From positions 2,170,001-2,234,000 of the forward strand of contig ML133394.1 in NCBI GenBank assembly GCA_003864495.1: 64,000 bases of DNA, read 5' to 3'. The DNA comes from Nemopilema nomurai (Eukaryota > Cnidaria > Scyphozoa > Rhizostomeae > Rhizostomatidae). The notes beneath the pieces are model-generated. The model was not told the origin of the DNA. It saw nothing but the letters and a program-made list of their open reading frames with translations, and ran no database searches. The translations under genes and the position numbers were made by a program. This document shows positions 1-12,422 of this stretch, piece by piece. Within the stretch, counting starts at the first letter, position 1; each line of letters begins with the position of its first letter.

Positions 1-308
1 TTTTAGGAATCAGATAACTTGGAAAATCCAGTATGGAAATGTTAGGCAAGTTCTTAAACTTTTGAGAGCTAAATAACTATCATATTAACTATCAAATGAT
101 AGAACTGCTTCAAAGAAGATATTTTGATGGGTTTAAGAAATTAGATTACCCTATCTATATTTTCTTGGTGTTGGGCACAAATTGTAAATCTGTCAAAATG
201 TGAGAAAGTGCAATAAATTGATAAGAAAGCAAATAAGTGAAGCATTTAGGCATCCACTTCCTTTATCTTTATAAACTAGTTAGAGCTAACAGGCCTCTTC
301 TTTTTCAG
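1..308. other. Intron 5' of the peroxiredoxin exons
   Basis: AT-rich intronic sequence ending in a pyrimidine-rich acceptor just before 309. The first peroxiredoxin exon in view starts in phase 2 (it needs TT before it to complete Phe), and no matching upstream exon is visible here. The N-terminal exons must lie before the window. Confidence 0.6.
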
Positions 309-2141
309 CACATTTGTGTGCCCAACAGAAATAATTGCATTCAGTGACAGGGTAGATGAATTCAAGAAGATTAATGCTGAGGTGGTTGCATGCTCTGTAG
401 ACTCAGTTTTTACCCACCTGGCATGGTGAGTGTTTTGTGCTTCAGAGTCTTCTAATTAACCTTAGATGATGTTCTTGATTGTTTTTGCTTATTGATTATC
501 TCAAAAGATATTGTGATTTTTTGTTGGTAGCTTATTTAAAGTTTTGTTACTTGGTAAATTAATCTACTATATATACAATGTATTTGTGCAAGAACAATTT
601 GGGAGAATAACTTTTAATTTTTGAACAACTTGCTGTGTAGGATCAATACCCCAAGGAAAGAAGGTGGACTAGGCAAGATGCGTATCCCTATTCTTGCTGA
701 TCTGACAAAACAAATTTCAAAAGACTATGGAGTTCTCTTGGAGAATGAAGGACATACCTTGAGGTAAACATCACCTTCAATGTTGGTTTTGATATTTCAA
801 GACATTTTCTGCATCATTTTACTAATTTCAGTTGAATGCTCAAGAAGATTCTCCTCTGAATATGCTAAACGACAGATGTAACAATATGCTGAATGTTTCA
901 TTTTACAATTGGGGTTATGATTTATCATAGGGGCCTCTTTATCATTGATGACAAAGGTACCCTGCGACAGATAACAATGAATGATTTGCCTGTAAGTATT
1001 ACAGCAAGTATTCTTAACCTTTTTAAAGCCTTACTCTAAACACCATACAAATCAAGATTATAGCTATAAAAGTCATATGGAAATTATTTAGTTTATAAAA
1101 ATTTTGCTTGTCATTAGGAAGCCAACTAACTGATGCTGTTATCATTTTGTTCTATATAAACTATAAAGACTTTTTAATAGCATTGTAAATACGCTAACCT
1201 AGAACCATATTTTGGATACCTCCACAGTTCTTTGGATGCCTTTTGTTAGATTAGAATATGCTTTAATTCAGCTTGTTTTTTCCTTTCTTTTTACCGTACA
1301 TAGTCTGGCAACTTTTTTGACATTTCATGTCCACATAATCAAAGTTATATTGAGTGTACCTTAATTTTAGGTTGGGAGGTCAGTTGATGAAACATTGAGG
1401 CTTGTTCAGGCATTCCAATACACAGACAAACATGGAGAAGGTAGTACCTCATTTTACTTGTAATCATTGTTTTACAATTTAATTGTAAATTTAATTTAAT
1501 TCAAAATATCATTATATATAATACATTTGTTCTCATCATTTTTCTCTTTTCATTTTCTATCACCTGTGAAGTTTAATGTAGTACCGTTATTTTTTGTCAA
1601 TTTATGATCCAACTTTTTCCAACATAGTTTGCCCAGCTGGATGGAAGCCAGGAGCAGACACCGTAAGTAAAAGATTCAATATTTCTTGCAAGCAAAGGAA
1701 ACATTTGAATCATATATGCAAGTATATGTAATACACCAAAAGGAGTGAATTTTCAAAGTTGAATGATTCTTCCATAAAGCCAATCCATCAAGTTCTAAAA
1801 ACCATAAAAATTTATGGTGCTACTAATGTAGTATTATGCACTCAATAGACAGACAAGCATTCTCTCTCTGGCTTGAGCTTTGTAAAGCATTGCATGATAT
1901 GCCATTCCCGCTCAGAATCAGATATTCATTTACTAGCAGCATAAATGTGCAGTGTTGTAGATAGACTCATAATCACTGAAATAAAATGTCTATTTTTTGC
2001 TGGGAATAATCAGGTAACCATTCTTTATTACTTTTTATCACTAGATCAAAATTTAGTCAACTCTTATTTTCTTCATTACAGATTGTCCCAAACCCAAAGG
2101 ATAAGCTAAATTATTTTACAAAACAGAAGGAAGAAATGTAG
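309..2141 (+). CDS. Typical 2-Cys peroxiredoxin (PRDX1/4-like), 3' part
   Basis: Thiol peroxidase that reduces H2O2 and organic peroxides and is recycled by thioredoxin. Six coding exons are visible: 309-425, 641-763, 931-991, 1371-1440, 1628-1662 and 2082-2141. All have GT-AG borders and matching phases and give 154 C-terminal residues. Seen directly: the peroxidatic-cysteine motif FVCPTE (Cys codon 319-321), HLAW(I)[14 protein letters not shown], and the resolving-cysteine motif [10 protein letters not shown] (Cys codon 1630-1632, split from the previous exon at EV). A GGLG motif and a C-terminal YF motif are both present; in this family they mark peroxiredoxins sensitive to overoxidation. 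The end is [15 protein letters not shown]. The sequence is closer to PRDX1/PRDX4 than to PRDX3 ([24 protein letters not shown]). The N-terminus, which would show a signal or transit peptide, is outside the window, so the compartment is unknown. An AATAAA lies at 2663-2668. Confidence 0.96.
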
Positions 2142-3987
2142 AGCTCAGAAACTTTTGCACCTGACACTAATTTTATATTTCTGTGACTATTTGTGTTCGA
2201 TGAATGTTGAATTTGGTTGGCATCACATTGCAAAAATGCACATACAATCAAGAAATTTCACTTTCTGTCTAATTTCTCTGAAGCTCAGATTTCCCATAAT
2301 CTTGTAACAACAGGCGCTTTGGGTCTTTAATTTTACAGGGAGTTTGATATTTATTATTTCTTTATTTCATTTGTGTTTGTTGATTCCTGATTGAATCTAG
2401 CTACTGGACAGCCTGAAAGATTAAGAAACTTCAAAACTTAAAGCAAAGAGAGTAAGGAGCTGTTAAATTAAGATTAGACTGAGAGCAGCCAGGTTTTATC
2501 TGAGAACCATAAACATGATTCTCCTGTCAGCCAGCATTATTTCAAAACAGTTGAAACATTGAAGGTCGAATTTGTTCTGAAAGCCTTCCTATAACAAGTT
2601 TTTATTTGAAATTTCAATACTACTGAATGTGCCTCCCTAAAGTAAAAATGTGCGGGAGAAGGAATAAAACACTATTCTGGTTTTTGAATGCACATCTTTG
2701 ACCAAGGGCAATGGTTGTCATCAAGTAAAACAGAAGAAAGAACCTTAGGTCATATGCAATTTTTTGTAGAAGAAGAATAAACTTTGATTCAGATAGAAGT
2801 GATGAAATGACTGAATGAAAGCAAATCAGTTAAATTAGTTACTGAAGGCAAATCAAGTAAGGGTGCTTATGAGTTTGAAATAATTTTGTCTGTGGTTGGC
2901 TGAGCAAGGAGATATATAGTATTTAAGAACTGTTATTAAATTGATTTCCTGGTTTTCATTGTTAGCAGTTTGGTCTCCTTTCAATTAATGTGGTCATAAG
3001 AAATGTCAAAACTTAGGGTCTGAAAAATGTTGCTGCAGTCTGTTTTGCCATCTCCTAGCGTTTGCCTCGAAGTGGCGTAGCCTGCAAGGCAGCAAGGGCA
3101 TTTGTAGTAAGAGTTGTCATCCTCTAGCCTAGCCTTTGTCACATAGTGATGTAACTTGCAAGGCAGCAAGAGCATTTGAAGTCAGAGTTGCCATCTCCTA
3201 GCCACATTCCCCCCAAAGGCAGCGGGGTGGGGGTTGTGCCGGAGTCTTGCCCAATTGAGCGGTACCCTGATGGCGACAGGAGTATTTGTTTTCAAAGTGT
3301 TCCATTTCCTAGCCTTCGCATTAAAAAGGCAGCAGGGGATTTGAAGTCAGAGTTTTCTCATTTAGGCAAGAAACAGATTGTGATACAGATCGTAGTGTTT
3401 GGAAACCCTCTAATTTTGCTGCATCATTTTCGAAATGCAGTTTAACCATTATTTCAGTTGACAACGAATTACTGTTTAAGATAGGGGCGGTCTGTCTGTT
3501 GATCAGGTTCTCCTGATCTTGCAAAACCTCTTTTAATATGAGACTCTATAGACTTATTTGTGAAAAAACCCCATTTTTATGAACAAGAAGCCTGGGATAG
3601 AAGATTCGGCTGACAGATTGAGCTCAAGTAGGAATGCATTCGATAATTATATCTTTGCTAATTAGATAATTAGACTGATGCGATACCCTCATGGCACTTG
3701 TGTGATACAATATTCTTAGCTTAACGTAAATATTGGCGTGTTCCAAGCAGGGTCGTTGATAGACGGCCCGGGCCCCGGAGCTATGCTCTGGGGCGGGCCC
3801 TTTTGCGCCGCAGTCGAAATACTTCACTGTAAGACCTATATTTTTTGCGGGCCCCGGACTTTTGCGCCGGAATTTATTCCTCTCTTCTCGTTGAATCCTT
3901 GACGTCACGTTCTGTTCCAGCCTCTTTATGAAGTTGCTAGATACCCCCAGAATCCTCTTTGGCCTTCTTCCCAAGCAGGAGGACAAC
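2142..3987. other. Intergenic region between peroxiredoxin and OSCP
   Basis: Peroxiredoxin 3' UTR and spacer. It holds degenerate repeats around 3040-3360 and a GC-rich stretch (about 3765-3870, rich in GGGCCC/CGCC) just upstream of the OSCP start, which probably belongs to the OSCP promoter or 5' UTR. I see no convincing coding exon. Confidence 0.5.
3040..3360. repeat. Degenerate tandem repeat, about 75-bp unit
   Basis: A core of the form GGCAGCAAGGGCATTTG, then A-G-T-rich sequence, then GTTGCCATCTCCTAGCC, recurs at about 3085, 3158, 3213 and 3330 with substitutions and indels. A partial copy (TTTTGCCATCTCCTAGC) is near 3040. It does not behave as a coding repeat. Confidence 0.5.
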
Positions 3988-6900
3988 ATGGCGACCTCAA
4001 GGAGTTATATCCAACTTGCGCGGCTGATTGGAGTAAGTTTTAGCATGTCGTAGCATGTTTCCATTTAATTATATGCATGTTTTACTTGCATGTCATTGCA
4101 CATTGAGTGTTGTGGAATTTAGTTGTGCATTTTGTTGATTTTGCAAACAGGGTGGGTATGACGAGAAAAGCAGATTTATCAAAGTTGGCCGACCAGGAAT
4201 TGCTTGTCGATTAGCGAACTAATTGAGACTTGTTTTTTGCAATTGCTTGTATTATTAGGTTTCAATGGAATGACATTTTTGTGCATTAACCTCAATATCC
4301 ACATTAAACTGTTATACAAGATATCCACATTTCATGTTAGCACGATCTACCTCTAACTGCTACTCCATAAATTTCTTTGTGTTGCAAGCTAATAAGTATA
4401 ACTGAAATTAATAAGCTACTATGTTTTTCAAGAAAAGTTGAGTTGACGAGCGGATTTTAAGGTGACAAGCAGATGTTGAACCTCTAAGCTGTTTTAAGCA
4501 AAATACCATAGTAAAAGCTATTAAATTTATGTTCTTTTACACTGCTGTACAAGCAGATTTAGCGTAAATCCATGTAATAGCACCTGTTTTATTTATGGCT
4601 CAAAGGTAGTACTACGTAAACCAGATGAAGAAGGTTCAGGGTATTTTAATGTGTGTTAATGCAATGTCCTCTATATTCATGAGTCAGATTATTTCATTTT
4701 GCCTACAGACCATGCCAATGTAAAAGTGGATTTCAGATTTAAATTTTAACATAAATGGTCAATGCATTAACAGAAAATAAACTTAAGATGCCCATTGGAC
4801 TATTGAATGTTTAGGCATAGATTAACCCATAGTTCTAACAAAGAATGATGATTATAATACCAATTGATACAAATAAAACAGTCAGAAGCAGTGTGTAGTG
4901 CTCCCGGAGTGGTATTACTTTTCCAAATAAAACAGCATAGAGTTTTTGGCCACACCTTTCTTTTAGATTGGAAACGCCTGATAATGGCAGCCTCATTGTA
5001 AATGCAGAATTTGTTGATTCATATACTCTAATATGGGCTGGGTTAGATTTAAAAGGCAAGAGTTGGAGAGGTGTTGGATAATTACTGGATTTCAATAAAC
5101 ATTTTTGCTCAGACAAACGATTCTGTTCCAACAAACATTTTTGCAAAAAATAGATCTTAGAAAATAGACCTGAGAACAGACCAGCATTTCTGGCCTAAAC
5201 TTACTGATCAAAGACATCTTTCAAGGGGTACATGCGAGTAAGAATTGAAATTGCCTTGTAAAATAAATTCATGCCTTGGAGAAAAAAGTGGTATTAGACT
5301 AATAACGCCAATAGCTTTAAGCGCTTCCCCTAGAAACAGTATAGGTGGAGCAGAAACCAACATAATAGATATAGCACAGAGGCAATAATTTAATTGGGAG
5401 CTTACCTTGATGTTGACCATTACGAGTCTAATGGGAATGCCATTAGCTGCTCAAACTCAAACTTTTAGGCTTCATGAAGTTTTATTTCATAAAGTTTGGA
5501 TGAGTTTTTCTTGAATGTTTTAGTAAATAGTTATTGGCACCACTTATAAATGTACAGGTATATTTATAAATTGCAATTTAAATTGATGTATAGCTACAGT
5601 AAAAACTTACATTTGCCTCAGGATAATAAGGATTTGATTTCTATGTTTTATGGCAGGCCCTGAAATGAGAGTCATTAAATCAAGCACAAATGTCTTCACA
5701 CTAGCCTAAAAAATTTATCCATAATGGGCTTGATTGCTCAAGTACCCAGCTGATCATTTCAGAACTATATATATATGTAACTTCTTTCTTTGATTTATGG
5801 AATCACAAATTTACTTTATATATATAAATACAAAGCCAACATTTTCCTTGTATTTTGTGAGCAATAATAAACCTATTCATGCTCTCTATTAATATTTCAA
5901 GTGCCTAACTGAACTGTGGAGCTTGCTTAATCCAGTTTTATGGATGTTTTCTAACTTGTCTTTGTTGTCTATTTTACATATAGTTTGTATATAGGTTCTC
6001 TTCTTGTCTACTTTAGGCAAGACAGTTTAGTGCTAGCAGTGTTGTCAGGGATCAGCTTACCAAGCCTCCTCTTCAAATCTACGGAGTTGAGGGTCGTTAT
6101 GCACATGCTCTGTTTTCTGCTGCCAGCAAAAGAAATGCTTTGGACAAAGTTGAGACAGACGTAGGAAAAATGAAGGTGTGTAGTCTGGCTGTCTTTATGG
6201 TCAATAAATTTGGGCTGTATACAAAAGACAGTTTGATGCCCACATGCACTGCAATGCCGACCACTATCACCTATAAACTATTCTTTTGAAACATGGCAAG
6301 TAATGTTAAGCAAATACTTGCAATTTCTTTTTACACATGCTTCAAAGAATTGGCAAGCCAGTTTTATGTATTTACCATCTACATTTTATTTTATGGTCTG
6401 CTAAGATTTTGTTTGCAGTATCCAGGCTTTTTTTTGATTAAAAGATTTCTCTTTTTCAAAGGCATGTCAATGATAGTTTCCATTAGTATGTATGATATCA
6501 GTGTGATGTAATCAAGTGTTAGAGGCAGCAATGTGACTATTGCTACTAGGTTTTCGTATTTGAGTTGACATACATAAGAAGAAATCCTGAAAAATCTCTC
6601 AGCATATTAGCTTCATTTTGTTGTTTGCCTCTAATTTATTTTGTAAAAGAGTTTATCATTTTCAGGACTTGATGAATGTAGACAAGTTGTTTACAGCATA
6701 CATAAACGATCCTGTCATAAACAAGAGGGACAAGCAAAGTAGGTTTTTTTTTAAATACCATGCTTTTGCATTTAGCAAAGCTGCACTGTAAGGAAATATC
6801 TAACATCTAGATGTTGGAAGATTATCTAACAAAAGGGATTGAAAATTTGCTTTAGTATCATTTAAAGTTATGCTTGTTTTCAAAGGTTTATTTTTTCCTC

Positions 6901-9900
6901 ATTTTGCTAGTAAGTGATCTATTGCTTCATCTCTTGCAACAGCACCATAATTTTTACTGTATATATTATATATGCTGCAACATCATTTTGCATTTTAGAA
7001 GTTCTAGAGAAAGCACTGACGGAAAGGAAGTATGATGAACTTGTAGTGAACCTCTTTTGTAAGTATTTGTGTATTTTCTTTGGCTTTTATGGCACTTCTT
7101 GAATGTCCCATGTCACGTTTTGTCACTTGGATGTTGGATATTCCCAATCCAACTAGGCATGGATTTTACACATGTTTTGATTAATGGTGCATTGAACTGA
7201 AAGTTTATATCTCTTATTGTCAATTATTTTTTATCTGTTGACAGCAAAATATGAATGAAGCTACAATTCAAACATACAATACAGTCACAAAAACTTACAA
7301 TATATATATATAGATGTCAAACATGCCTTTTTCCAAAATTGTTGTTTAAGTGTTTGAATATATTTAACACTGTTTTAGCCCTTTTATTTATATGCAAGGT
7401 GACATTTGCTTAAGCAAAATCACAAGCACAAATAATGTCTTAACTGCTCCAATGAAGATTTTTGCTAGTCTATAATAAGTTGGCCCAAGAGTCACATATA
7501 ATGAGAAAGGCTCAGCATTTTTGCAAAGTTTTGACATTTCTGTTTTCAAGACTTTTATTTACCTGTACAGAAGTTTCTTACTACTCATTAACCTTTCCTA
7601 CAGATAAGACATATTTTAGTAAAATTGTCAATGTCCATTTTAAAGAGAATTAGTGTAAAGTTTTGAAGCTGACAAGCTGAAAAATAGATGTTGCAGATTT
7701 ATTTAACAGTGGCCACTAAAATTTTGTCATATGTTTTGGCAGAGCAAAACTTCTTCCAATAAAGACCTTTGAACTAAAGGCTATAGCAGATAACATATAT
7801 ACAGGCAATGCTGGGAATAAAATGGTAGGGGTACAATGAATTGCACTCCGTGTGGTGCCAAGGCGTGCAGTGGTGTGCAATTACTTACTGGCGTGCAATG
7901 GTGTGCAAGTGCTTAATAGCATAGAAAGCTGTATATAGAGTTGAGAGCCTAACTTTATCAAAAGAAAACATAAGACAAGGCTAGTTCAATCAATGCATTT
8001 TGCTTAAACAAGCTTTAAAATTGTCAAGTCCAACATATTAAGAGGACCATACTACCAACTTTGGATCACTTGACCACCTCATCCAACATTGTTTGCTCTG
8101 CGCAACGTTCGTGGAAACGATTAGCCTCTTGTTGGAAAGCGATGAGGGCGTTAATCCCCTCTTTAAACTTAATGCGGAGAAGTCTTTTTTCGAAGACAAG
8201 GATTCGCAAAGCAGAGCGCGTCGAGCCAACCCGTTCTTGGTATGTTACGGGAGGCAGAACCAAGTTCTTGGTATGTTACGGCCAGTCTATACAAATATCT
8301 GAAGGGAAGAAAACAGAAGTTTGGAGAGTCTAGTAGATAAATTGAAAGGTTTTATTGATAGCACCTATCTGCGCTCGTCTTTGTGCCTACGAAGGTTTTT
8401 CCTTTCGTTTTGAAGTTCTCTTTTTTCGTTTTGACACTACGGCTACAACTAAACGCCTTCTGTGTTGCCACCACTGTCAAAGGAAGAAAAATAATACTTA
8501 GTTGCGTAAACGGGTGCATCGACAAGCCAAAGCTGACGAAAAAAGTCCGTCCGAAAAGGCGGCGACTATCCTGCTTCTTAAGGAAATTAAAATATTCTCC
8601 AAACCTCGTTGTGGTTTGATCAAAGCATAACATTGAGCAGTTTTGATCACTCTAGAATGAAATGTTCAGATTATTTGACGCGAACGATAAACTGCACACC
8701 TGGGCAATGGAAGGCGTGTGCTAAGGCGTGGGCTTGCGTTCGCACGCCATTCCCAGCATTGCCTGTATATATAATGATTGACTTTAGGGTAAAAGCTTGT
8801 AGACTTTTAAATACCTGAGTCATCCAGTTCAAGTTAATGTCTTTTCTTGGTAGGTGCATTGGCAGAGAACAGCCGTCTCCCAAAGGCAAATGGAGTATTG
8901 AATGCTTTTGCAAAATTAATGAGCTCTCACAGAGGGGAAGTTTCCTGTGTAATTACCACAGCTAAGGTAAATTAAGGACCTGTACATTAGAATGAATGCA
9001 AATGAATGAAGTACAACCTTTTTGATAACCTATTTCCAGTTCTGCTAGTATTTATCACTACTAGGCTATGTTTTTTCATTCAAATATTTGCAGTAGTTCA
9101 CTTTTGTTGTTTTCATATTTTCTTTTCCTGTTAAATAACTTCTAGTAAGAAGGCTAGTAAGAAGCAGTTTTCATTTAACGAAGAAGAATGACTCTGACTA
9201 AAGTTTTCACAATTCATTTGTATAAGCTTTTAACTTTATTTCTTTGTATTTTCTAAGGCTGTTGAACCTGGACAGCTAAAGGAACTAACTGCTGCACTTG
9301 GTGGCTTCATCAAGAAATCTGAATCATTAAAAGTTGAGACAAAGGTAACGGTTAAACAGATTTTCACATTATATATGTAGATTGCATAAATAGAAGAAAT
9401 CACAGACTACATTACAATCTACTACACAGCACAGCAGACTAAACTTCATTTCGAGATGTGGAATTAATGTCTGTTTCTTCTCCTTCCACAATTTACATAT
9501 ATTTATACAGCTCTACATGCCAACACCTTAAGCACTGTTTGATGGACAAATCACAGTACAGAATGCATATTTTTTTAAGATAATTACCACTCCAGCCATA
9601 TATGCTTATAGCTTTCATTTTTCATCTGACTTAATGTTCCAACGCTAAATTTTGTTATACCCAAATGATGCTTTTAATGTATGTTGGTCCATGAAAGTTG
9701 AGTGTATGTAATTTAGTCAAGCTTCCATGATATCAATATTAGAATGAAAGCAGGCTGGTGTTTATGTACCCACTTTTCAGTTTGATTTTCGAGAAACAAA
9801 TTATTTTTGAGAATTAATTCTCCTGTTTTTTATTTCAGCTTGACCCTCACCTGATTGGTGGTATGGTTGTTGATATTGGCGAATTCCACATTGATATGTC

Positions 9901-9952
9901 GATTGCCAGCAAAATCAGGAAGATGAAAAATACATTGAGTGACGCTTTGTAA
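3988..9952 (+). CDS. ATP5PO: ATP synthase peripheral stalk subunit OSCP, mitochondrial
   Basis: OSCP links the F1 head to the peripheral stalk of mitochondrial ATP synthase. Seven coding exons: 3988-4032, 6017-6175, 6666-6738, 6999-7058, 8854-8966, 9258-9344 and 9839-9952. All have GT-AG borders and consistent phases and give about 216 residues, the usual length. Seen directly: an Arg/Ser-rich basic N-terminus ([15 protein letters not shown] then ARQFSASS), as expected of a mitochondrial presequence. Next comes [20 protein letters not shown], the conserved OSCP N-terminal helix region, then [17 protein letters not shown] and HRGEV. The C-terminal domain has [20 protein letters not shown], matching the family hallmark GG(M/I)-V-x-IG-x-x-x-x-D-x-S. 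The ATG at 3988 is the only sensible start. Intron 4 (7059-8853) carries a hAT-like transposable element. The gene looks intact. Confidence 0.97.
7802..8765. mobile_element. Non-autonomous hAT-like DNA transposon in OSCP intron 4
   Basis: The ends are a perfect 17-bp inverted repeat, CAGGCAATGCTGGGAAT at 7802 and its complement ending at 8765. Flanking 8-mers CATATATA (7794-7801) and TATATATA (8766-8773) match at 7 of 8 positions, which fits the 8-bp target duplication of hAT elements, although the dinucleotide context weakens this. Just inside both ends are clusters of GGCGTGC/GTGTGCAA motifs in inverted orientation, as expected of subterminal transposase-binding repeats. The 964-bp interior has short open frames on both strands but no transposase motif, so the element is non-autonomous. 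It lies wholly within the intron and does not touch splice sites. Confidence 0.75.
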
Positions 9953-11482
9953 CTTTCAATTGTACTATAGAAGATTATGTAAGAATGTTGAGGTGAGAAT
10001 TTCTGTTAACGACTATTAGCTCAAGTTTTGAATGGAAAAGAGTTTATGGAGAAGATTCGCATTTTAAAGCTTACTGGTAACTCCTTCCTTCGCATTATCT
10101 GACCTCCTTGAGGTGCCAACAAGAAGTAATCACATCAACCTTTTCTCAATCAACCCTACATAAAAGTTTTCGCCTAGTCTTAGAGGGTTTATGAGTTTTC
10201 GAAGTTGGAAATCAAAATCAATTATCTGAAGAAAGTTCCAAATTCATTTTGATATTTCGAAGAGATGTTATGAAAGCTGAAACCGTTCAAGGTGCTTTCG
10301 TTGTTGAAAATTCATCTAAAAGATGTTATTTATGGCCTCTAAATTGTTGGGGATGATTTCAAGAAAGCAAACAAACAAGATTCGGTATTTGAGGCTTCAC
10401 TGGAATGTGAGACGTATTTAATATGTTGGATTTCTATGAAGATGCTACTTTGCATCTACCTCCTATGAGTAGTTCATTCTCTTCAACGAAATTTCGCGTC
10501 CAAAAAGCCACTGTTTGGTTTGTCAAATGCCTCTCAGTTGTGCCTGTTGGGTCGTTGCCTCTCTCCTTATTATCGGAGTACAATGCTGCTCAATAATTGG
10601 CCGATCATTGTTGAGTATTGGTGGGTTGAAAGAGGGATTCATCAACCGTATCGCAGTTTTTCGAAACATTCCTTTGATGGGAAACAGCTGAAAAGTAAGC
10701 TGAGAATATTCTACTTGCATACCTAGTCATCAGTATGGTGGTATTGACATTTAAAGGTCCATGCCATCCTTTCGGCAGGTATATTTGCTCTTCATTATTT
10801 AGATTGATTGCGTCATCACCGAGTCTCGTGCCCAGTCTCTGCTACGTATGTATCCGGGGATCTCCGCGTATGCTCTTCGCTATACTTCATCGTAATGCCT
10901 TTGTCTTGTTCAAAGAGCAGAAAACTGCACTGCGCAGTTAGAGATTTGAATGCACAGTTGAGCTTTCTAGGAACATTTGTAGAAAGATCTCTTTAAGACG
11001 AGCCAGCAAGAAAGATTTACATCTTTTCCTATAGAGTTATTACACTAGAATGAGTCAGTGTTCAGATATTTCCTGCTTTGATCAATTGCAAGGCAGGGTG
11101 TTCTTCAAACTTGTTGTGAGCTTCCTAAGGTATGGCTGCAATTGTCTCATTGTTTTTAGCCAGCCTTCTTTTCAGCAGCAGATTGTTTTCCTTGAACTTA
11201 GCTATGGCTCTTGGTGATTTCTGTCAACTTTTCTTTTTCATCAGTTGCTGTTATCCTTCATGGTTGTTCGTTTTTGTACCATCGTCTCTAGTTTTTGCAT
11301 GCTCTTTCCCAGCAAGTTAGATTCACAGGACTGTCATCTCGTTATAGCCTCTATCGCCACCAAAAAACAGTGTGCATCCCCTCCTAACTCACAAAGCACC
11401 CACCTCCTCTCAGTCCTTACCCACAAAAGCACCCATCCCCCCTCCACACGCGTACCCTTTGCTTCATGTATAAACTATCCCT
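9953..11482. other. Intergenic region between OSCP and the class A GPCR
   Basis: OSCP 3' flank and spacer to the convergently transcribed GPCR. Short open frames occur on both strands (for example around 10520-10940) but show no motif, splice pattern or family resemblance. I see no gene here. Confidence 0.5.
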
Positions 11483-12325
11483 TTAATCCCGACTGTTACA
11501 CCGCATCGATCGCGTTACGACTTCTCTTGCTGCCTGTCGCATTAGTTTGTTTCTAAGGAAGTAAATGCATGGGTTGATGGCACTGTTAAATAGAAGAAAG
11601 CTTTGCGCCCACCTGAATGTTGAACAGGTAGTCTCGCTATTTGCTGATAAACGTTGTAGGGCGTTCGTGACGAAGTACGGAGCATAACAGAGCAGCTGAG
11701 TGATTATTACCAGAGCCACCGTAACGGCCTGGCGTTGTTCTCTTTTGCGTCTCATCGCCTCTTCCCGACCTTGCTGGGTAATGACTGTTACCTTGGCGAT
11801 GGCTGCATTCTGTCTTCTAACAACTATGACGATTTTTGTGTAGCATATCCACACTGTAATGATGACAACGGCCATCAATGTTAGTTGTCGAATGTGATTT
11901 TGTAAATAGATAATGAGTGGCACTGTTAGCATGACCAGCGCCATGGCCAGGATGCACCCTGCAATGTACCGTTTGCAGGTCACGTTCCGGTGGTACCAGT
12001 AAGGATAGCAAATGGCTGCACACCGGTCAATGCTTACTGCGGTGAAAAGGAAGCCGGAGTTGCCCAGCAGAAGCCGGGCTATGTATTTGTAGGCCAGGCA
12101 CTCTACCTGTCCGAACGATTCGCCGACTGATCGATGAATTCTCCACGGGAAAAGCACCAGTCCAACAAGCAAATCGGCTATAGCCAACACCCCCAGTATA
12201 ACATTCGAAGGTGTGTGTAGTTGCCTCTTCGTAACGAATGCAGCAACTGCAATCGTATTCAAGAGGCAGGTTGGAATACAGACTGCAATTTCAACTGCCA
12301 CCAATGCTAGTCTCCCTGCTCCCAT
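11483..12325 (-). CDS. Class A (rhodopsin-like) G protein-coupled receptor
   Basis: Intronless 280-residue seven-helix receptor. Seen in order: TM1 with N (TCLLNTIAV); TM2 LAIADLLVG with the conserved Asp; TM3 after Cys in VECLAY, ending SIDRCAAICYP, a DRC variant of the DRY motif; TM4; TM5 with no proline at the usual position (LMAVVIITVWICY); TM6 LLCYAPYFV (CWxP-type, Trp replaced by Tyr); TM7 FNSAINPCIYF (NPxxY). The loop between TM4 and TM5 is only a few residues (LQNHIRQ) and has no cysteine, so the usual TM3-ECL2 disulfide cannot form. A very short ECL2 and loss of the TM5 proline are features of the melanocortin/cannabinoid/lysophospholipid receptor group, and many cnidarian receptors look alike. 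The ligand cannot be inferred. The start is the ATG at 12325. The N-terminal tail is very short, and an upstream open segment (12423-12620) may add to it. Confidence 0.9.
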   Translation of the reverse strand: MGAGRLALVAVEIAVCIPTCLLNTIAVAAFVTKRQLHTPSNVILGVLAIADLLVGLVLFPWRIHRSVGESFGQVECLAYKYIARLLLGNSGFLFTAVSIDRCAAICYPYWYHRNVTCKRYIAGCILAMALVMLTVPLIIYLQNHIRQLTLMAVVIITVWICYTKIVIVVRRQNAAIAKVTVITQQGREEAMRRKREQRQAVTVALVIITQLLCYAPYFVTNALQRLSANSETTCSTFRWAQSFLLFNSAINPCIYFLRNKLMRQAAREVVTRSMRCNSRD

Positions 12326-12422
12326 TTCAGGTTATCAGAAGATCATAACATTGCAAGTGTCTCTGCTAGCGTGTTTAGAATATTCTGTTCCCTGTTTTCC
12401 TATTCTAAGCCAACACTTGTAG

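Noticed and set aside
3624..3989. 121-codon minus-strand frame upstream of OSCP
   Set aside because: GC-rich promoter region read in reverse; overlaps the OSCP start and has no family features.
8038..8913. Several 60-93-codon frames on both strands
   Set aside because: They lie inside or at the edge of the hAT-like element; no transposase motif and mutually overlapping.
10520..10996. Overlapping frames on both strands downstream of OSCP
   Set aside because: Short, without motifs or splice signals; expected by chance.
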